Shown here one piece after another: positions 35,632 to 45,665 of a DNA stretch of 64,000 nt. This DNA is from Chryseobacterium sp. 7 (GTDB lineage: Bacteria; Bacteroidota; Bacteroidia; Flavobacteriales; Weeksellaceae), in contig NZ_RCCA01000001.1 of assembly GCF_003663845.1 (NCBI RefSeq), positions 1,302,001 to 1,366,000 on the forward strand, in the 5' to 3' direction. The notes under the pieces were generated by a model. It was not told the origin of the DNA. It worked only from the letters and a program-made list of their open reading frames with translations, and did no database searches. Position 1 is the first letter of the stretch. Every line of letters starts with the position of its first letter. Made by a program: the position numbers and the translations under genes.

Positions 35632-36636
35632 TTGAAGCCTACTATTTCCATTGTCGTTGCCATTTACAACCGAAAAGACGAACTTTTTGAGTTGCTGAAC
35701 TCCCTTACCCAACAGACAGATAAGGAGTTTGAGATCATTATTGTAGATGACGGTTCCTTGATCGATCTAAGACCTACCATTAAAAATTTTGATGAAATTC
35801 TGGATATTAAATATTTCAGAAAAGATAATTCAGGGCCGGGGCTGACAAGAAATTATGGGGCAGCAAGAGCAGCTAACGAATGGCTGGTATTTGTGGATAG
35901 TGATGTGATTGTTGAGAAAGATTATATTGAACATATCAAAAACGATATTCTGACGACCCCTTGTGATGCTTTTGGAGGAGCAGATAAAGCGCACAAAGGA
36001 TTTAATCTGATGCAGAAAGCTATTTCCTATTCCATGACTTCTGTTTTTACAACCGGGGGAATCAGAGGCAGCAAGAAAGCAGTTTCAAAGTTTCAGCCCA
36101 GAAGTTTTAATATGGGCGTGAAAAAGGTTGTTTTTGAAAAAGTTGGTGGATTTTCCGAAATGAGAATAGGTGAGGATCCGGACCTTTCCATGACACTTTG
36201 GGAAAACGGTTTTACTACTGCTTTTTTTGATGACATTGCCGTATATCATAAACGCAGGGTTGATTTTGGGAAATTCTCCAAGCAGGTCTATCAGTTTGGC
36301 TGTGCAAGACCAATTCTTAACCAGAGACACCCTAATTATGTGAAGATTTCTTTTGCATTTCCTACCTTATTTATGCTGGGATACCTGATGGGCTTTCTGG
36401 AGTATTTTCTTACGGGAAGAGGGGTGATTCTTTCTTTCTATGGTTTGTATACCTTTTTGGTGTTTTTCCATGCTTTATTGGTAACAAAAAATATAAGTAT
36501 TGCAGGGATGGCAGTTATTTCCACTTATATTCAGATGTTTTCTTACGGTTATGGTTTCCTGAAATCCTGGATTTTACTGAATGTTTTCAGAATGAAGCCG
36601 GAGGAAGCTTTTCCCCATCATTATTATAAGAAATAG
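35632..36636 (+). CDS. Family 2 glycosyltransferase with C-terminal membrane helices
   Basis: 334 residues from a TTG start, the only start that preserves the GT-A beginning PTISIVVAIYNRKDEL. GT2 features: DDGS (IIVDDGSL), the DxD-type VFVDSDVIV near residue 90, and a GEDPDLSMTLWENG acceptor-side motif. Hydrophobic segments near 240-262 and 265-290 suggest membrane association. It transfers a sugar to a lipid or glycan; donor and acceptor are unknown. It is transcribed alone from a consensus promoter. Confidence 0.9.
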   Translation: MKPTISIVVAIYNRKDELFELLNSLTQQTDKEFEIIIVDDGSLIDLRPTIKNFDEILDIKYFRKDNSGPGLTRNYGAARAANEWLVFVDSDVIVEKDYIEHIKNDILTTPCDAFGGADKAHKGFNLMQKAISYSMTSVFTTGGIRGSKKAVSKFQPRSFNMGVKKVVFEKVGGFSEMRIGEDPDLSMTLWENGFTTAFFDDIAVYHKRRVDFGKFSKQVYQFGCARPILNQRHPNYVKISFAFPTLFMLGYLMGFLEYFLTGRGVILSFYGLYTFLVFFHALLVTKNISIAGMAVISTYIQMFSYGYGFLKSWILLNVFRMKPEEAFPHHYYKK

Positions 36637-37414
36637 AAGGTGCTTTTCCATAAAAGAAAATTCAATAGGAATGGACTTTAGTTCATTTATCAAATCAATA
36701 AAATCTTCCGATAGCTTTAGCCAAAACTCATAATTACTCATAAGATTGGTTATTTTACATATTACTATGAATTTATTTGCTAATTATCAATTAATTATAG
36801 AACAGTAGGTCGTGGTTGCTAGTTGACATAGGGATATAAGATTGTAATTTCTGGTTTCAGAATGATCTTTTGTGGTCTTTTTACTTTTCGTTGAGGTCTG
36901 CTATACCAAAGTTACGTTTGTATAATCTAATCGTAGGTGTCAAAAAACATATATCGGGATACCGGATATTTCTTAACCACAAAGAACTATTATATAACTC
37001 TGTAGCAGAAATAAAAGCTCATTAACAATATTCCGGAGCTTTTGTTATTTCTCTGGGAAGGCTTTTATCCGTTTTAGAACTTTTGATAAAAACAAAGCAT
37101 GATAATAGCTGGTTACGAAATGATTAAAGGTGATATAGATTGTATTTTGTCTGAGAAAAGCCAATAGTCATATTTTCTTTTTATATGATATAATTTCGTA
37201 ATTACATTCAATAATTTTATACGACATGTTCTGTCGTAGTGGATAGATATTTTTGTATCAGAATGAAATAGAATCTTAAATATTATAAATAAGATTTAAT
37301 TATTAATAGTATGATTTACAGCGAATCATAACAAGCTAATTTTTGAATCTTAAAAAGTGTTAAATTTGCAAAGTTTTTAATAAACAAATTCGTAACTCAG
37401 AAAACAATATTGAA
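36637..37414. other. 778-base intergenic region upstream of the RHS toxin locus
   Basis: No convincing gene on either strand. It holds a hairpin pairing AAAAGCTC (37033 area) with GAGCTTTT about 20 bases later, and a perfect 7-base-pair hairpin TACGACA/TGTCGTA at 37220-37238. The base composition is very AT-rich. This is the longest non-repetitive gap in the window and probably carries regulatory sequence or remnants of earlier locus exchange. Confidence 0.4.
37361..37368 (+). promoter_or_regulatory. Candidate -7 box for the T9SS/RHS locus
   Basis: TAAATTTG, an exact TAnnTTTG, 46 bases before the ATG. A TTTG at 37342 is only 15 bases upstream, shorter than usual. Confidence 0.4.
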
Positions 37415-39025
37415 ATGAGAAAACTTTATCTCGGTGCATTTACTGTATGCACAGTCTTGAGCATGTCTGCTCAGGAAGTAGTGTGGCAAAAAGACATCAA
37501 ATCCTCTACCCAGGATTTTCTAAGCCAGGTTACCACAACTATTGACCAGCAATATTTGGTCACAGGCAGCTCAATTCAGAGCGACAAATTACAACAAGGC
37601 AACAAACAAAACAACGGTTACGATTTCCATTTGGTTAAACTCAATCAACAGGGAGAAGAAGTCTGGGAAAAATATTTCTCAGGACATAATCATGATTATC
37701 TATCAGCAACAGTCACCACACAGGATGGCGGATTTTTATTAGCCGGAACCTCTTATTCCGGAAAAGGGCTGGATAAAAAAGAGGATTCCAAAGGAGGATC
37801 TGATATCTGGCTCATAAGAATCAATGAATTTGGAGATGAATTATGGCAGAAAACATTGGGAAGTTCTTCAGATGAAGAAGCAAGAGCTGTAATTCAAACT
37901 ACAGACTTAGGATTCTTTGTTGCCGGAAATGTTCAAAATTCTTCAAAAGGTTACGGTTCCAAAGATGTTTTGATCACAAAACTAGATAAAGACGGAAAAG
38001 AACTTTCACAATTAATTTTAGGTGGAAAAGGCTTAGACGAAATAGAAAAAATGATTCCAACTCGTGATGGCGGAGCATTACTGGGAATTTACTCCAGAAG
38101 TTCTGAGGTTCGTGTTTCGGGATCTGCCAGCACTCAGACGAACAACCAACGATCTGCTCCTTCAACAGCCATTAGCCAGATGCCAAAAGCCAGCAGCAAT
38201 TATGGTGAAGGCGACTACTGGATCGTCAAGCTAGACAAAACCGGAAAAGTTGAATGGGAAAAGAACTTTGGAGGAAAAGGTGACGATCATATCAGAACAT
38301 TGGCTTTAACTTCAAACGGATTCATCGTTGGCGGAGAATCAAGATCAGAAAGGTCAGGAAATAAAACCGTAGGAATAGAAGAAGGAACAGATCTTTGGCT
38401 GATTGCTTTAAACGAAAGAGGCGATGAACAGTGGCAGAAGTCCTACAACTTCAAAAACCGCGATGTTTTAATGGGAATGAGTGTACTTCATTCTGCAGAT
38501 GACAAATCTTCTAAAGGCATTCTACTGGGAGGTTATACCCAGGCTGAAGGAAGAATCCAAGCTGATGATGAAACTTTCTGGATGTTATATTTAGATCAAA
38601 ACGGAAATGAGCAATGGAGAAAGCACGTGAAAGGAGAATCCAGACAAAAAGAAGAAAGACTTTCTGATGTAAAACTGAACAGAGACGGATCAATTGTTTT
38701 AGCCGGAACCAGCGCAGAAGAGCTTGGAAAAGAAAACTGGAAGATTGTAAAACTGGGCGACAAACAGGTTGATCAGTTAATCGAAAAATATGACATCAAA
38801 ATCTATCCAAATCCTGTTTCAGATTATGCTTACATAGAAATCGGTTTTGACTTTAAAGATGCTGATATTCTACTGTATGATATGTCTGGAAGACAGCTTC
38901 AAAGTATAAAAACCAAAAATAAAGTAACCAAGATTAATACTCAGGCACTCATTCAGGGAGCTTATCTGTTGACGATAAAAACTGATACTAATAAAACGGC
39001 GAATGCCAAATTGATTAAAAAATAA
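37415..39025 (+). CDS. T9SS-sorted beta-propeller-like repeat protein
   Basis: 536 residues with a signal peptide ending SMSAQ. About six repeats of 50-60 residues share the pattern D(I/L)W(L/I)I.(L/I)(N/D)..G(D/E)..W(Q/E)K, then a Gly/Asp turn and GG(F/A)(L/I)(L/V)(A/G)G, as in propeller blades. The C-terminus (about 460-536: IKIYPNPVSDYAYIEI...GAYLLTIKT...AKLIKK) is a type A T9SS sorting domain, so the protein should cross the outer membrane by T9SS. It is 8 bases upstream of the first RHS gene, so it is probably part of the toxin locus. Confidence 0.85.
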   Translation: MRKLYLGAFTVCTVLSMSAQEVVWQKDIKSSTQDFLSQVTTTIDQQYLVTGSSIQSDKLQQGNKQNNGYDFHLVKLNQQGEEVWEKYFSGHNHDYLSATVTTQDGGFLLAGTSYSGKGLDKKEDSKGGSDIWLIRINEFGDELWQKTLGSSSDEEARAVIQTTDLGFFVAGNVQNSSKGYGSKDVLITKLDKDGKELSQLILGGKGLDEIEKMIPTRDGGALLGIYSRSSEVRVSGSASTQTNNQRSAPSTAISQMPKASSNYGEGDYWIVKLDKTGKVEWEKNFGGKGDDHIRTLALTSNGFIVGGESRSERSGNKTVGIEEGTDLWLIALNERGDEQWQKSYNFKNRDVLMGMSVLHSADDKSSKGILLGGYTQAEGRIQADDETFWMLYLDQNGNEQWRKHVKGESRQKEERLSDVKLNRDGSIVLAGTSAEELGKENWKIVKLGDKQVDQLIEKYDIKIYPNPVSDYAYIEIGFDFKDADILLYDMSGRQLQSIKTKNKVTKINTQALIQGAYLLTIKTDTNKTANAKLIKK

Positions 39026-39033
39026 ATACACTT

Positions 39034-40269
39034 ATGAAGAAAATATTTTTACTCGTGATATGTATGCTAACTTATCATTTGTATAACAGTCAGGTACAGA
39101 GCCACAATGTGGGGGTTACCCAGCCAGTGCCCTCTGTGTCGTCATTAACGACTTACAAAAATATTCCGGTCTCTTTGCAGACAGGAGTTCCTAATATATC
39201 ATATCCTTTAATTAGCTTGCCTACAAACAGTAAATTTGTTAACATCAATCTGGGACTAAGCTATCATACAGGAAATATTTCCAAAGACAGTTGGACAAGT
39301 GAAGTAGGAAAAGGATGGTCAATTTTGGGGCCTGGAGCTATTTCCAGAGAAATTCTTTATGATTTTGATGAGGTTTTTGATGATGCAAACTTCCATCATT
39401 ATATAAAAAATGAATTTGATGATATTTATAATTTTAACATTCCAGGAGAATCCGGGAAATTTAGAATTGTAAGGAATGTTACCACTAATACTTTTGGGAT
39501 AGTAGCCTTAAGCCCTTATACTTCTAAGATAGAATATACTAGAACAAACAACACTGCTACATTAATTTTGGATTCTTTTACCATAACAAGCGATGAAGGA
39601 ATTAAATATAAGTTTCAGGACTATAATATTTCAATGATGAATGTTTGGAGTTGGGACCACCCGAATCTTGGAGGGTTTTATTTTGATAAAACGTATAGAA
39701 GCGCATTTTATTTAACATCCATTTCGGATGAAAATGATCAAGAGCTGGTAAAATATACTTATCTGAAAGATATAAAAAATTTGTCCGGAACTCAGACTAC
39801 AGAATCGCAAATCAATAAATTGACCCGTATAGAAGTAAAAGACCATGGAGTTGTAGAAATTAATTATACCAAAAACAACTCAGTCAATAAAAATAATGAC
39901 ATCTTCAGCTTAGATAATATTATTCTAAAAAATGCCAAGAATACATTTGTTAAAAAATATAAATTTAATTATTCATATAATTCTGATCGTACTTTAAATT
40001 CTTTTACCCAAGTAGATAATTCTGAAAATGATATTGAAAAAACAAGTTTTGATTATCAGGGGTACAGCTTACCTTCCGGCAGTGGGGAAGTGCATTTTAA
40101 TAGAGTAAGAGTAAAACTGCCTACAGGAGGGGCTACAGAATATAATTTTGAATCAGTGCCCTATGCTTTTAAGGATTCAATTGGAACAGTTATGCCTCCG
40201 CAAGTTGACATTGCAAATGTATCTTTTAATCAGTTTAATGCCAATACCAAAAAATATTTCTACCCGTAG
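39034..40269 (+). pseudogene. RHS/YD-type protein, 5' part, interrupted by an IS element
   Basis: 410 native codons, then the frame enters the IS and stops two codons later at TAG 40267. It begins with a signal peptide (ending LYNSQ) and the usual opening of bacteroidal RHS proteins: YKNIPVSLQTGVPNISYPLISLPT, then LGLSYHTGNI and GKGWSILGPGAISREI. The 3' part continues at 41243. Joined without the IS and one target copy, the frame codes for 931 residues in one piece. The truncated protein alone lacks the strand repeats needed to close an RHS shell. Confidence 0.88.
40255..40261 (+). repeat. Left target-site copy flanking the IS
   Basis: TATTTCT, repeated at 41236-41242. Because the IS right end finishes in T, the true duplication may be six bases, ATTTCT. 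Confidence 0.75.
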
Positions 40270-41236
40270 TGCATTATAAAAAAGGTTATTCATAATACGA
40301 AAAATTCGTATATTGTATTGACTATCAATCTGATACATAATGAATAACCTAGATGCAATTTACAATTTTATTTTAAATGAATTAAAGAAGTTAATCTCAG
40401 ATGAGAACTTTTATTTCAAACCAATTAAGCCAAAACTGTCTGATTTAGAGATTGTTGCTCTTAATATTTCTGCAGAATATTTATCGATAGATTCAGAATA
40501 CCAGCTATTTAGACATCTGTCAAATTCAAAATTAAACGGAATGATCGAAAGAAGTGTTTACAACCGTAGAAAGAGGAAATTATTCCTGCATTTGGAAAGG
40601 ATTCGAAAGCTTATAGTTGTTCGGTTTAATGAGATTGAAAACGTTTTTATTATTGACTCTATGCCTTTGGAAATTTGTAGAAATGCAAGAGCAAAACGCT
40701 CCAAAATTTGTAAAGAAAGTGAATTTTCATTTCCAAGTAGAGGTTATTGCGCTTCCCAGTCCAGTTATTATTACGGTTACAAACTGCATGCAATATGTTC
40801 TGTTTCCGGGGTTTTTCAAAGTTTTGACATTTCTACGGCAAGCATTCATGATATTCATTTTTTGCAGGATATAAAACATCAAATTAATGACTGTACATTG
40901 ATCGGAGATCGAGGTTATTTGTCCGCTCAGGTACAATCTGACTTGTTCAATTATGCAAATATAAAACTGGATACACCAATGAGAATCAATCAAAAAAATT
41001 ACCAAAAACAGAAATATATTTTCAGAAAATCGAGAAAGAGAATTGAGACCCTGTTTTCTCAACTTTGTGATCAATTTAAAATTAGAAGCAACTATGCAAA
41101 ATCATTTAATGGCTTTAAGACAAGGATATTGAGCAAAATAACAGCACTAACTTTTATTCAATTTGTAAATGTTTTTGTCTTTAATAGAAAAATGAACAAT
41201 ATTAAAATTGCGTTAGTTTGATAATGCACTACGAGT
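40262..41236 (+). mobile_element. IS982-family insertion sequence
   Basis: About 975 bases. The ends are inverted: ACCCGTAGTGCATTAT on the left against ACTCGTAGTGCATTAT read inward from the right, 15 of 16 matching. A 6-7 base target duplication flanks it and one transposase gene fills it. The insertion splits an RHS gene in its own orientation; exact removal restores that gene. The near-perfect ends, intact transposase and intact target copies suggest a recent insertion. Confidence 0.9.
40340..41221 (+). CDS. IS982-family transposase
   Basis: 293 residues. The DDE catalytic core is visible: Asp in FIIDSMPLEI (about 109), Asp in CTLIGDRGYLSA (about 199) and Glu in SRKRIETLFSQL (about 238), the arrangement seen in IS982-type DDE enzymes. 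The N-terminal domain is helical, with a YNRRKRKLFLHLERIR basic segment. The reading frame is complete, so the element may still be active. The stop codon lies at the right terminal repeat. Confidence 0.9.
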   Translation: MNNLDAIYNFILNELKKLISDENFYFKPIKPKLSDLEIVALNISAEYLSIDSEYQLFRHLSNSKLNGMIERSVYNRRKRKLFLHLERIRKLIVVRFNEIENVFIIDSMPLEICRNARAKRSKICKESEFSFPSRGYCASQSSYYYGYKLHAICSVSGVFQSFDISTASIHDIHFLQDIKHQINDCTLIGDRGYLSAQVQSDLFNYANIKLDTPMRINQKNYQKQKYIFRKSRKRIETLFSQLCDQFKIRSNYAKSFNGFKTRILSKITALTFIQFVNVFVFNRKMNNIKIALV

Positions 41237-41242
41237 ATTTCT
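41236..41242 (+). repeat. Right target-site copy flanking the IS
   Basis: TATTTCT, identical to 40255-40261. Confidence 0.75.
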
Positions 41243-42810
41243 TTACCATTCCTCAGGATAAAGAGTTAAATATAGAAATCTATGCTGGTCAGATTTCAGG
41301 TTATCCTTGGTTATTAACCTTTTATAAAAAAATTGGTGATGTTTATAAACCAACTCCTTATACATTAGGACCTGCGGTTGATGCAGATCCAAACTATCCA
41401 ACAATACAGCAGAGAACATTTACCACTGGGGAATATTATGTTACATTATCTTCCGCTGTCCCCAATGCCACTTTTAGTGGTTCTATAAATTTTAGGGCAT
41501 TTTATTATGATGGTACTCCTTCTGAGAGTAACATCAAGGTTCCCACAGATTCCTTTTTGAGAATTAAAAATATCAAATCTTTTGATTTGGATTTTGCCAG
41601 TGTAAATAATTATTCGGTTCCGTCATCAATAGAAGAATATGAGTATAATAAATTTGATGATCCTACTGTTTCAAGCGGTTATTTTGTAGACGGAGGCAGT
41701 ATATTAGGAAAGTCAGAAAGTGGTGTAGTACCAGCCAATCCTGTGACAATTTATAAAAATGTAAAAGTTTCCAATGGAAATAATATAGGATATACCAAAT
41801 ATTATTTTAAAACGGTAGATACTTACCCAACCCAGCCTACCGAGGTGCCGAACAGACTATTATGGCCTAACTATAACATTATGAGGGAGGGACTTTTGGA
41901 CAAAAAAGAAGTATACAATGCTGCCAATCAAAAACAGACAGAAGATAATTTTGAATATACTCTTGAGGATTTTTTCGGTCCCAGATACCTGGTAGCGCCT
42001 ATATATTTAGGGGCAAACTTCTTTCTGAAAACAGCTTGGATAAAAAATCATAAAGTAATCTCGAAAACTTATCATAATTCAGCTACTACTGAAACTGCTG
42101 CTGAAACAACAAAAAGTGCTATCAACTATAAAACAAATCTGGAAAAAGTAACTTCTTTTGACGGAACTATTCAGGAAACAACCTATCAATATGCTTTTGA
42201 TAAAGGAAATATGAAGCTGGTTAATGCCAATATCATAGGTATTCCTTTGGAAACTAAAACGATTGTTAAGAAAAATATCTCTGATACAGGGAAATTAATT
42301 TCAAGAGCTGAAACAAAATATGACAACCCTGCCAATACATTTCCCAGCTCCACTGTATCGTATGATACACAAAATAATATTTCTGATGAGGTTATCTTCA
42401 ACAGATATGACAGCAAGGGAAATTTAGAGCAATACACCACCAAAGATGGTATCCCCGTTACTGTAGTTTGGGGATATGGCAAAACCCAGCCTATCGCTAA
42501 AATAGAGGGGGCAACTTATGATCAGATATCACCTTATCTGTCAGATATTGTTTCTAAATCTGATGCCGATATTGATGCGGGATCAGAACAGGCTTTTCAA
42601 AATGCTTTGGATCTTTTCAGAAATAATATAAGTATCGGAAATTATCAGATCACAACTTATGTGTATGATCCTCTGATTGGAATGAAGAGTATGACTCCGC
42701 CTTCCGGAATCCGGGAGTATTATAAATATGATAGTGCCAACAGACTGGATCAGGTGGTTGACGATAATGGAAAAGTCTTGAAGAAATACAAATACAACTA
42801 CAAACATTAA
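41243..42810 (+). pseudogene. RHS/YD-type protein, 3' part, after the IS
   Basis: About 522 codons in the same frame as the 5' part, starting FTIPQDKELNIEIYAG and ending in YD-type repeats (YKYDSANRLDQVVDDNGKVLKKYKYNY). A start codon at 41218 exists in the IS end, so a fragment could be translated, but it would lack a signal peptide. The region has beta-strand-rich, Tyr/Asp-rich sequence typical of RHS/YD shells. It is 77 bases upstream of the RHS-core gene. Confidence 0.85.
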
Positions 42811-42887
42811 TTCATGAGTAATAAGCAATAGGGTATGCTAATTATTTTACATTTCGCCTATGCTTATATTTTAATTATTTATCAATT

Positions 42888-45665
42888 ATGAAAAAAATAT
42901 TTTTATTTAATATAGCATTGTTTGTAGCAGGATTATCTTATGCACAAACTAGTACAGAGAATTATATACAGACAACGAACTGCCTTGATGCAGACTGCAT
43001 AAAAAAGGCAGAAACCGTACAATATTTTGATTATCTGGGAAGACCAAAACAGAGTGTCAGCGTAAAATCTTCTCCCACAGAAAAAGATGTTGTAGTTCAT
43101 GTGGAATATGATGCACTGGGAAGACAGACTAAAGAATATCTTCCTGTTCCTCAATCCGGAACTCAGAATGGAGAATTTTATAGTTCTCCTCTCGGGAATG
43201 CTTCTGCTACATATGGGGGAGAAAAAATATACACCGAAAAAATTCTGGAAAACTCTCCTTTGCAAAGGGTTTTACAACAGAAACAGGTTGGAAATGCATG
43301 GACAGACAAGCCTGTAACTTTTGGATATGATGCTAACAACACAGCTGATCATGTCAAAAAGTATGCTCCTATTACAAGCTGGAATGCTACAGAAAAATTG
43401 TATTCTCAGGAGCTTCCGGCTCCTTCGGAGTATCAGGCAGGGCAGCTGGTGAAAAATACTGTTACCGATGAAGACGGAATTACAACCATCGAATTTAAAG
43501 ATGGTTCAGGGCAAACCGTTTTGATAAGAAAAGTAGTGAACTCTTCCCAAAATGCCGACACTTATTATGTATATGATGATTATAAACAATTAGTTTTTGT
43601 AATTCCGCCACTGGCTGCTGCTTCGGCATCTGTTTCAGGTACTGTTCTCGATAATCTTTGTTATCAGTACAAATATGATAGCCGAAACAGACTTGTAGAA
43701 AAGAAGCTTCCCGGAAAAGCATGGGAATATATGGTGTACGACGGTGTTGATAAGATGATTCTGTCTCAGGATGCTAATCAGAGAGCTTCATTCAGCTGGA
43801 CTATCTATAAATATGATATCTTTGGAAGACCTATTTATACAGGCATTGTAAAGTTCAATAATACAAGAATAGGGATGCAAAACCAGATCATTGGAGGAGC
43901 TATCCTTGAAGGCCGGGATAATACCCCGCTGACTGCAAACGGAATGCCTTATTACTACACCAATATGCATTGGGGACTGGATACTCTTCTCTCAGTTACG
44001 TATTACGATTCTTATCCTCAGCAATATGGCTTTAATCCACCTTTTCCTTCAAGCATTTTAGGAGAACCTGTATTGACTGAAAATCCGAATGCTGACGGCA
44101 GAAGTACAAAAGGACTTCCTGTACTAACCCTTGTAAAAAATATTGAGGATGATAACTGGACAAAAAACTATACCTATTACGACAGGAAAGGAAGAGTAAT
44201 TGGGACCCATTCTGTCAACCATCTGGGAGGATATACGAGAGTAGAGTCTAAACTGGATTTTGCAGGATTACCACTACAAATCATAACAAAACATAAAAGG
44301 CTAGCTTCCGACGTAGAAAGAGTTATCAATGAAAATTTTGGTTATGATCATCAGAATAGAGTATTGATTCATAACCATCGGATTGATAACAGTCCAACAG
44401 AGGTTTTAGCCAAGAACGAGTATAACGAACTTTCTGAGTTGAAAAATAAAAAAGTGGGCGGCCCCAACCCTAGAACTACTCTTGAAAGTATTGACTACAC
44501 GTATAATATCAGAGGGTGGCTCACTAAGATCAACGATCCTGCCAATCTAAACGGAAAACTGTTTGGATATGAAATAAAATATACAAATCCTGTGATTGGA
44601 AACTATCCCGGGAGATTCAACGGAAATATTGCTGAGGTAGATTGGAAAGCAGCTACAGATGGGCAGCTAAGAAGGTATAATTATTCATATGACCCCCTGA
44701 ACAGATTAGTGCATGCCATATATCTGAAGCCTGATGCTTCGGTAGTACAGACCAGTGCTTATAATGAGTGGGTTGATTATGATATCAACGGAAATATCAC
44801 CCGTCTGGACAGGTATGGAAATTCTGATGGTAACGGTCCTATACAAATAGACAGATTATACTATACCTATTCCGGAAACAGGCTAAGCAAGGTTGAAGAC
44901 GCCACTCAAAATTCATCGGGTTATCCGTATGTTGCAACACCTAATACCATCAATTATGATGATAATGGGAACATGACCAGCCAGATGGATAAAGGAATTT
45001 CTTCCATCCAATATAATTATTTAAATTTACCAAAGAAGATTACCCAAAACTCCAAAGTAACAGATTATGTTTACAGAGCAGATGGAGTAAAACTGAAAAA
45101 AGTCTTTGATACAAAAATTACAGATTATCTGGATGGTTTTCAGTATGAGAATTCTATTCTAAAATTCTTTCCGACGGCAGAGGGATATTTTAATGTTGAG
45201 ACCGGAAAGTATGTGTACAATTATACTGACCACCTTGGCAATGTCAGGTTAAGTTATGCTAAGAATGGGACAGCAGGCTCAGAGATCATTGAAGAGAGTA
45301 ATTATTATCCTTTTGGATTGAAACACGAAGGGTATAATACTTTGTTAGGAAATCCAGCTTATAATTACAAATATAACGGCAAGGAACTCCAGGAGAATGG
45401 TATGTATGATTACGGAGCGAGAATGTATATGCCTGATCTGGGAAGATGGGGTGTAATGGATGCTATGTCTGAGAAATACAGAAGACACAGCCCTTATAAT
45501 TATGCTGTAAACAATCCTATCATGTTTATTGATCCGGATGGTAATGACATTTCTTATTCAGGAGCAGATGCAGGATTAGCCTATAGTGCATATGTGGCAA
45601 CAATGTCTACTAGTTCTGAAACTTCAGGGGGAATTTCTTTACAGGATCTAGTTTTGAAAGTTTAA
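42888..45665 (+). CDS. RHS repeat protein with DUF6443-like N-terminus and RHS core
   Basis: 925 residues. A signal peptide ends GLSYAQ, followed by a DUF6443-type segment (FDYLGRPKQSVSVKSSP, YDALGRQTKEYLPVP). The middle is YD repeats (YDSRNRLVEKKLPGK, YDPLNRLVHAIYLK, NYDDNGNMTSQ). The RHS-associated core is at about 775-890: YTDHLGNVRLSYAKNG, YYPFGLKHEGYN, YKYNGKELQENGMYDYGARMY, and PYNYAVNNPIMFIDPDGND. RHS shells encapsulate a C-terminal toxin. Here only 35 residues follow the core before the stop, and the toxin domain continues in another frame. Confidence 0.9.
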   Translation: MKKIFLFNIALFVAGLSYAQTSTENYIQTTNCLDADCIKKAETVQYFDYLGRPKQSVSVKSSPTEKDVVVHVEYDALGRQTKEYLPVPQSGTQNGEFYSSPLGNASATYGGEKIYTEKILENSPLQRVLQQKQVGNAWTDKPVTFGYDANNTADHVKKYAPITSWNATEKLYSQELPAPSEYQAGQLVKNTVTDEDGITTIEFKDGSGQTVLIRKVVNSSQNADTYYVYDDYKQLVFVIPPLAAASASVSGTVLDNLCYQYKYDSRNRLVEKKLPGKAWEYMVYDGVDKMILSQDANQRASFSWTIYKYDIFGRPIYTGIVKFNNTRIGMQNQIIGGAILEGRDNTPLTANGMPYYYTNMHWGLDTLLSVTYYDSYPQQYGFNPPFPSSILGEPVLTENPNADGRSTKGLPVLTLVKNIEDDNWTKNYTYYDRKGRVIGTHSVNHLGGYTRVESKLDFAGLPLQIITKHKRLASDVERVINENFGYDHQNRVLIHNHRIDNSPTEVLAKNEYNELSELKNKKVGGPNPRTTLESIDYTYNIRGWLTKINDPANLNGKLFGYEIKYTNPVIGNYPGRFNGNIAEVDWKAATDGQLRRYNYSYDPLNRLVHAIYLKPDASVVQTSAYNEWVDYDINGNITRLDRYGNSDGNGPIQIDRLYYTYSGNRLSKVEDATQNSSGYPYVATPNTINYDDNGNMTSQMDKGISSIQYNYLNLPKKITQNSKVTDYVYRADGVKLKKVFDTKITDYLDGFQYENSILKFFPTAEGYFNVETGKYVYNYTDHLGNVRLSYAKNGTAGSEIIEESNYYPFGLKHEGYNTLLGNPAYNYKYNGKELQENGMYDYGARMYMPDLGRWGVMDAMSEKYRRHSPYNYAVNNPIMFIDPDGNDISYSGADAGLAYSAYVATMSTSSETSGGISLQDLVLKV

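Noticed and set aside
37014..37060. Hairpin AAAAGCTC/GAGCTTTT as a terminator
   Set aside because: It is about 400 bases from the nearest upstream gene and the loop is long; noted only as part of the intergenic description.
40727..41074. Antisense open frame inside the transposase
   Set aside because: No recognisable features; it is the complement of conserved transposase sequence.
41218..41242. ATG at 41218 as a genuine start of an independent gene
   Set aside because: It lies in the IS terminal repeat; the downstream protein is the continuation of the interrupted RHS protein and would have no signal peptide.
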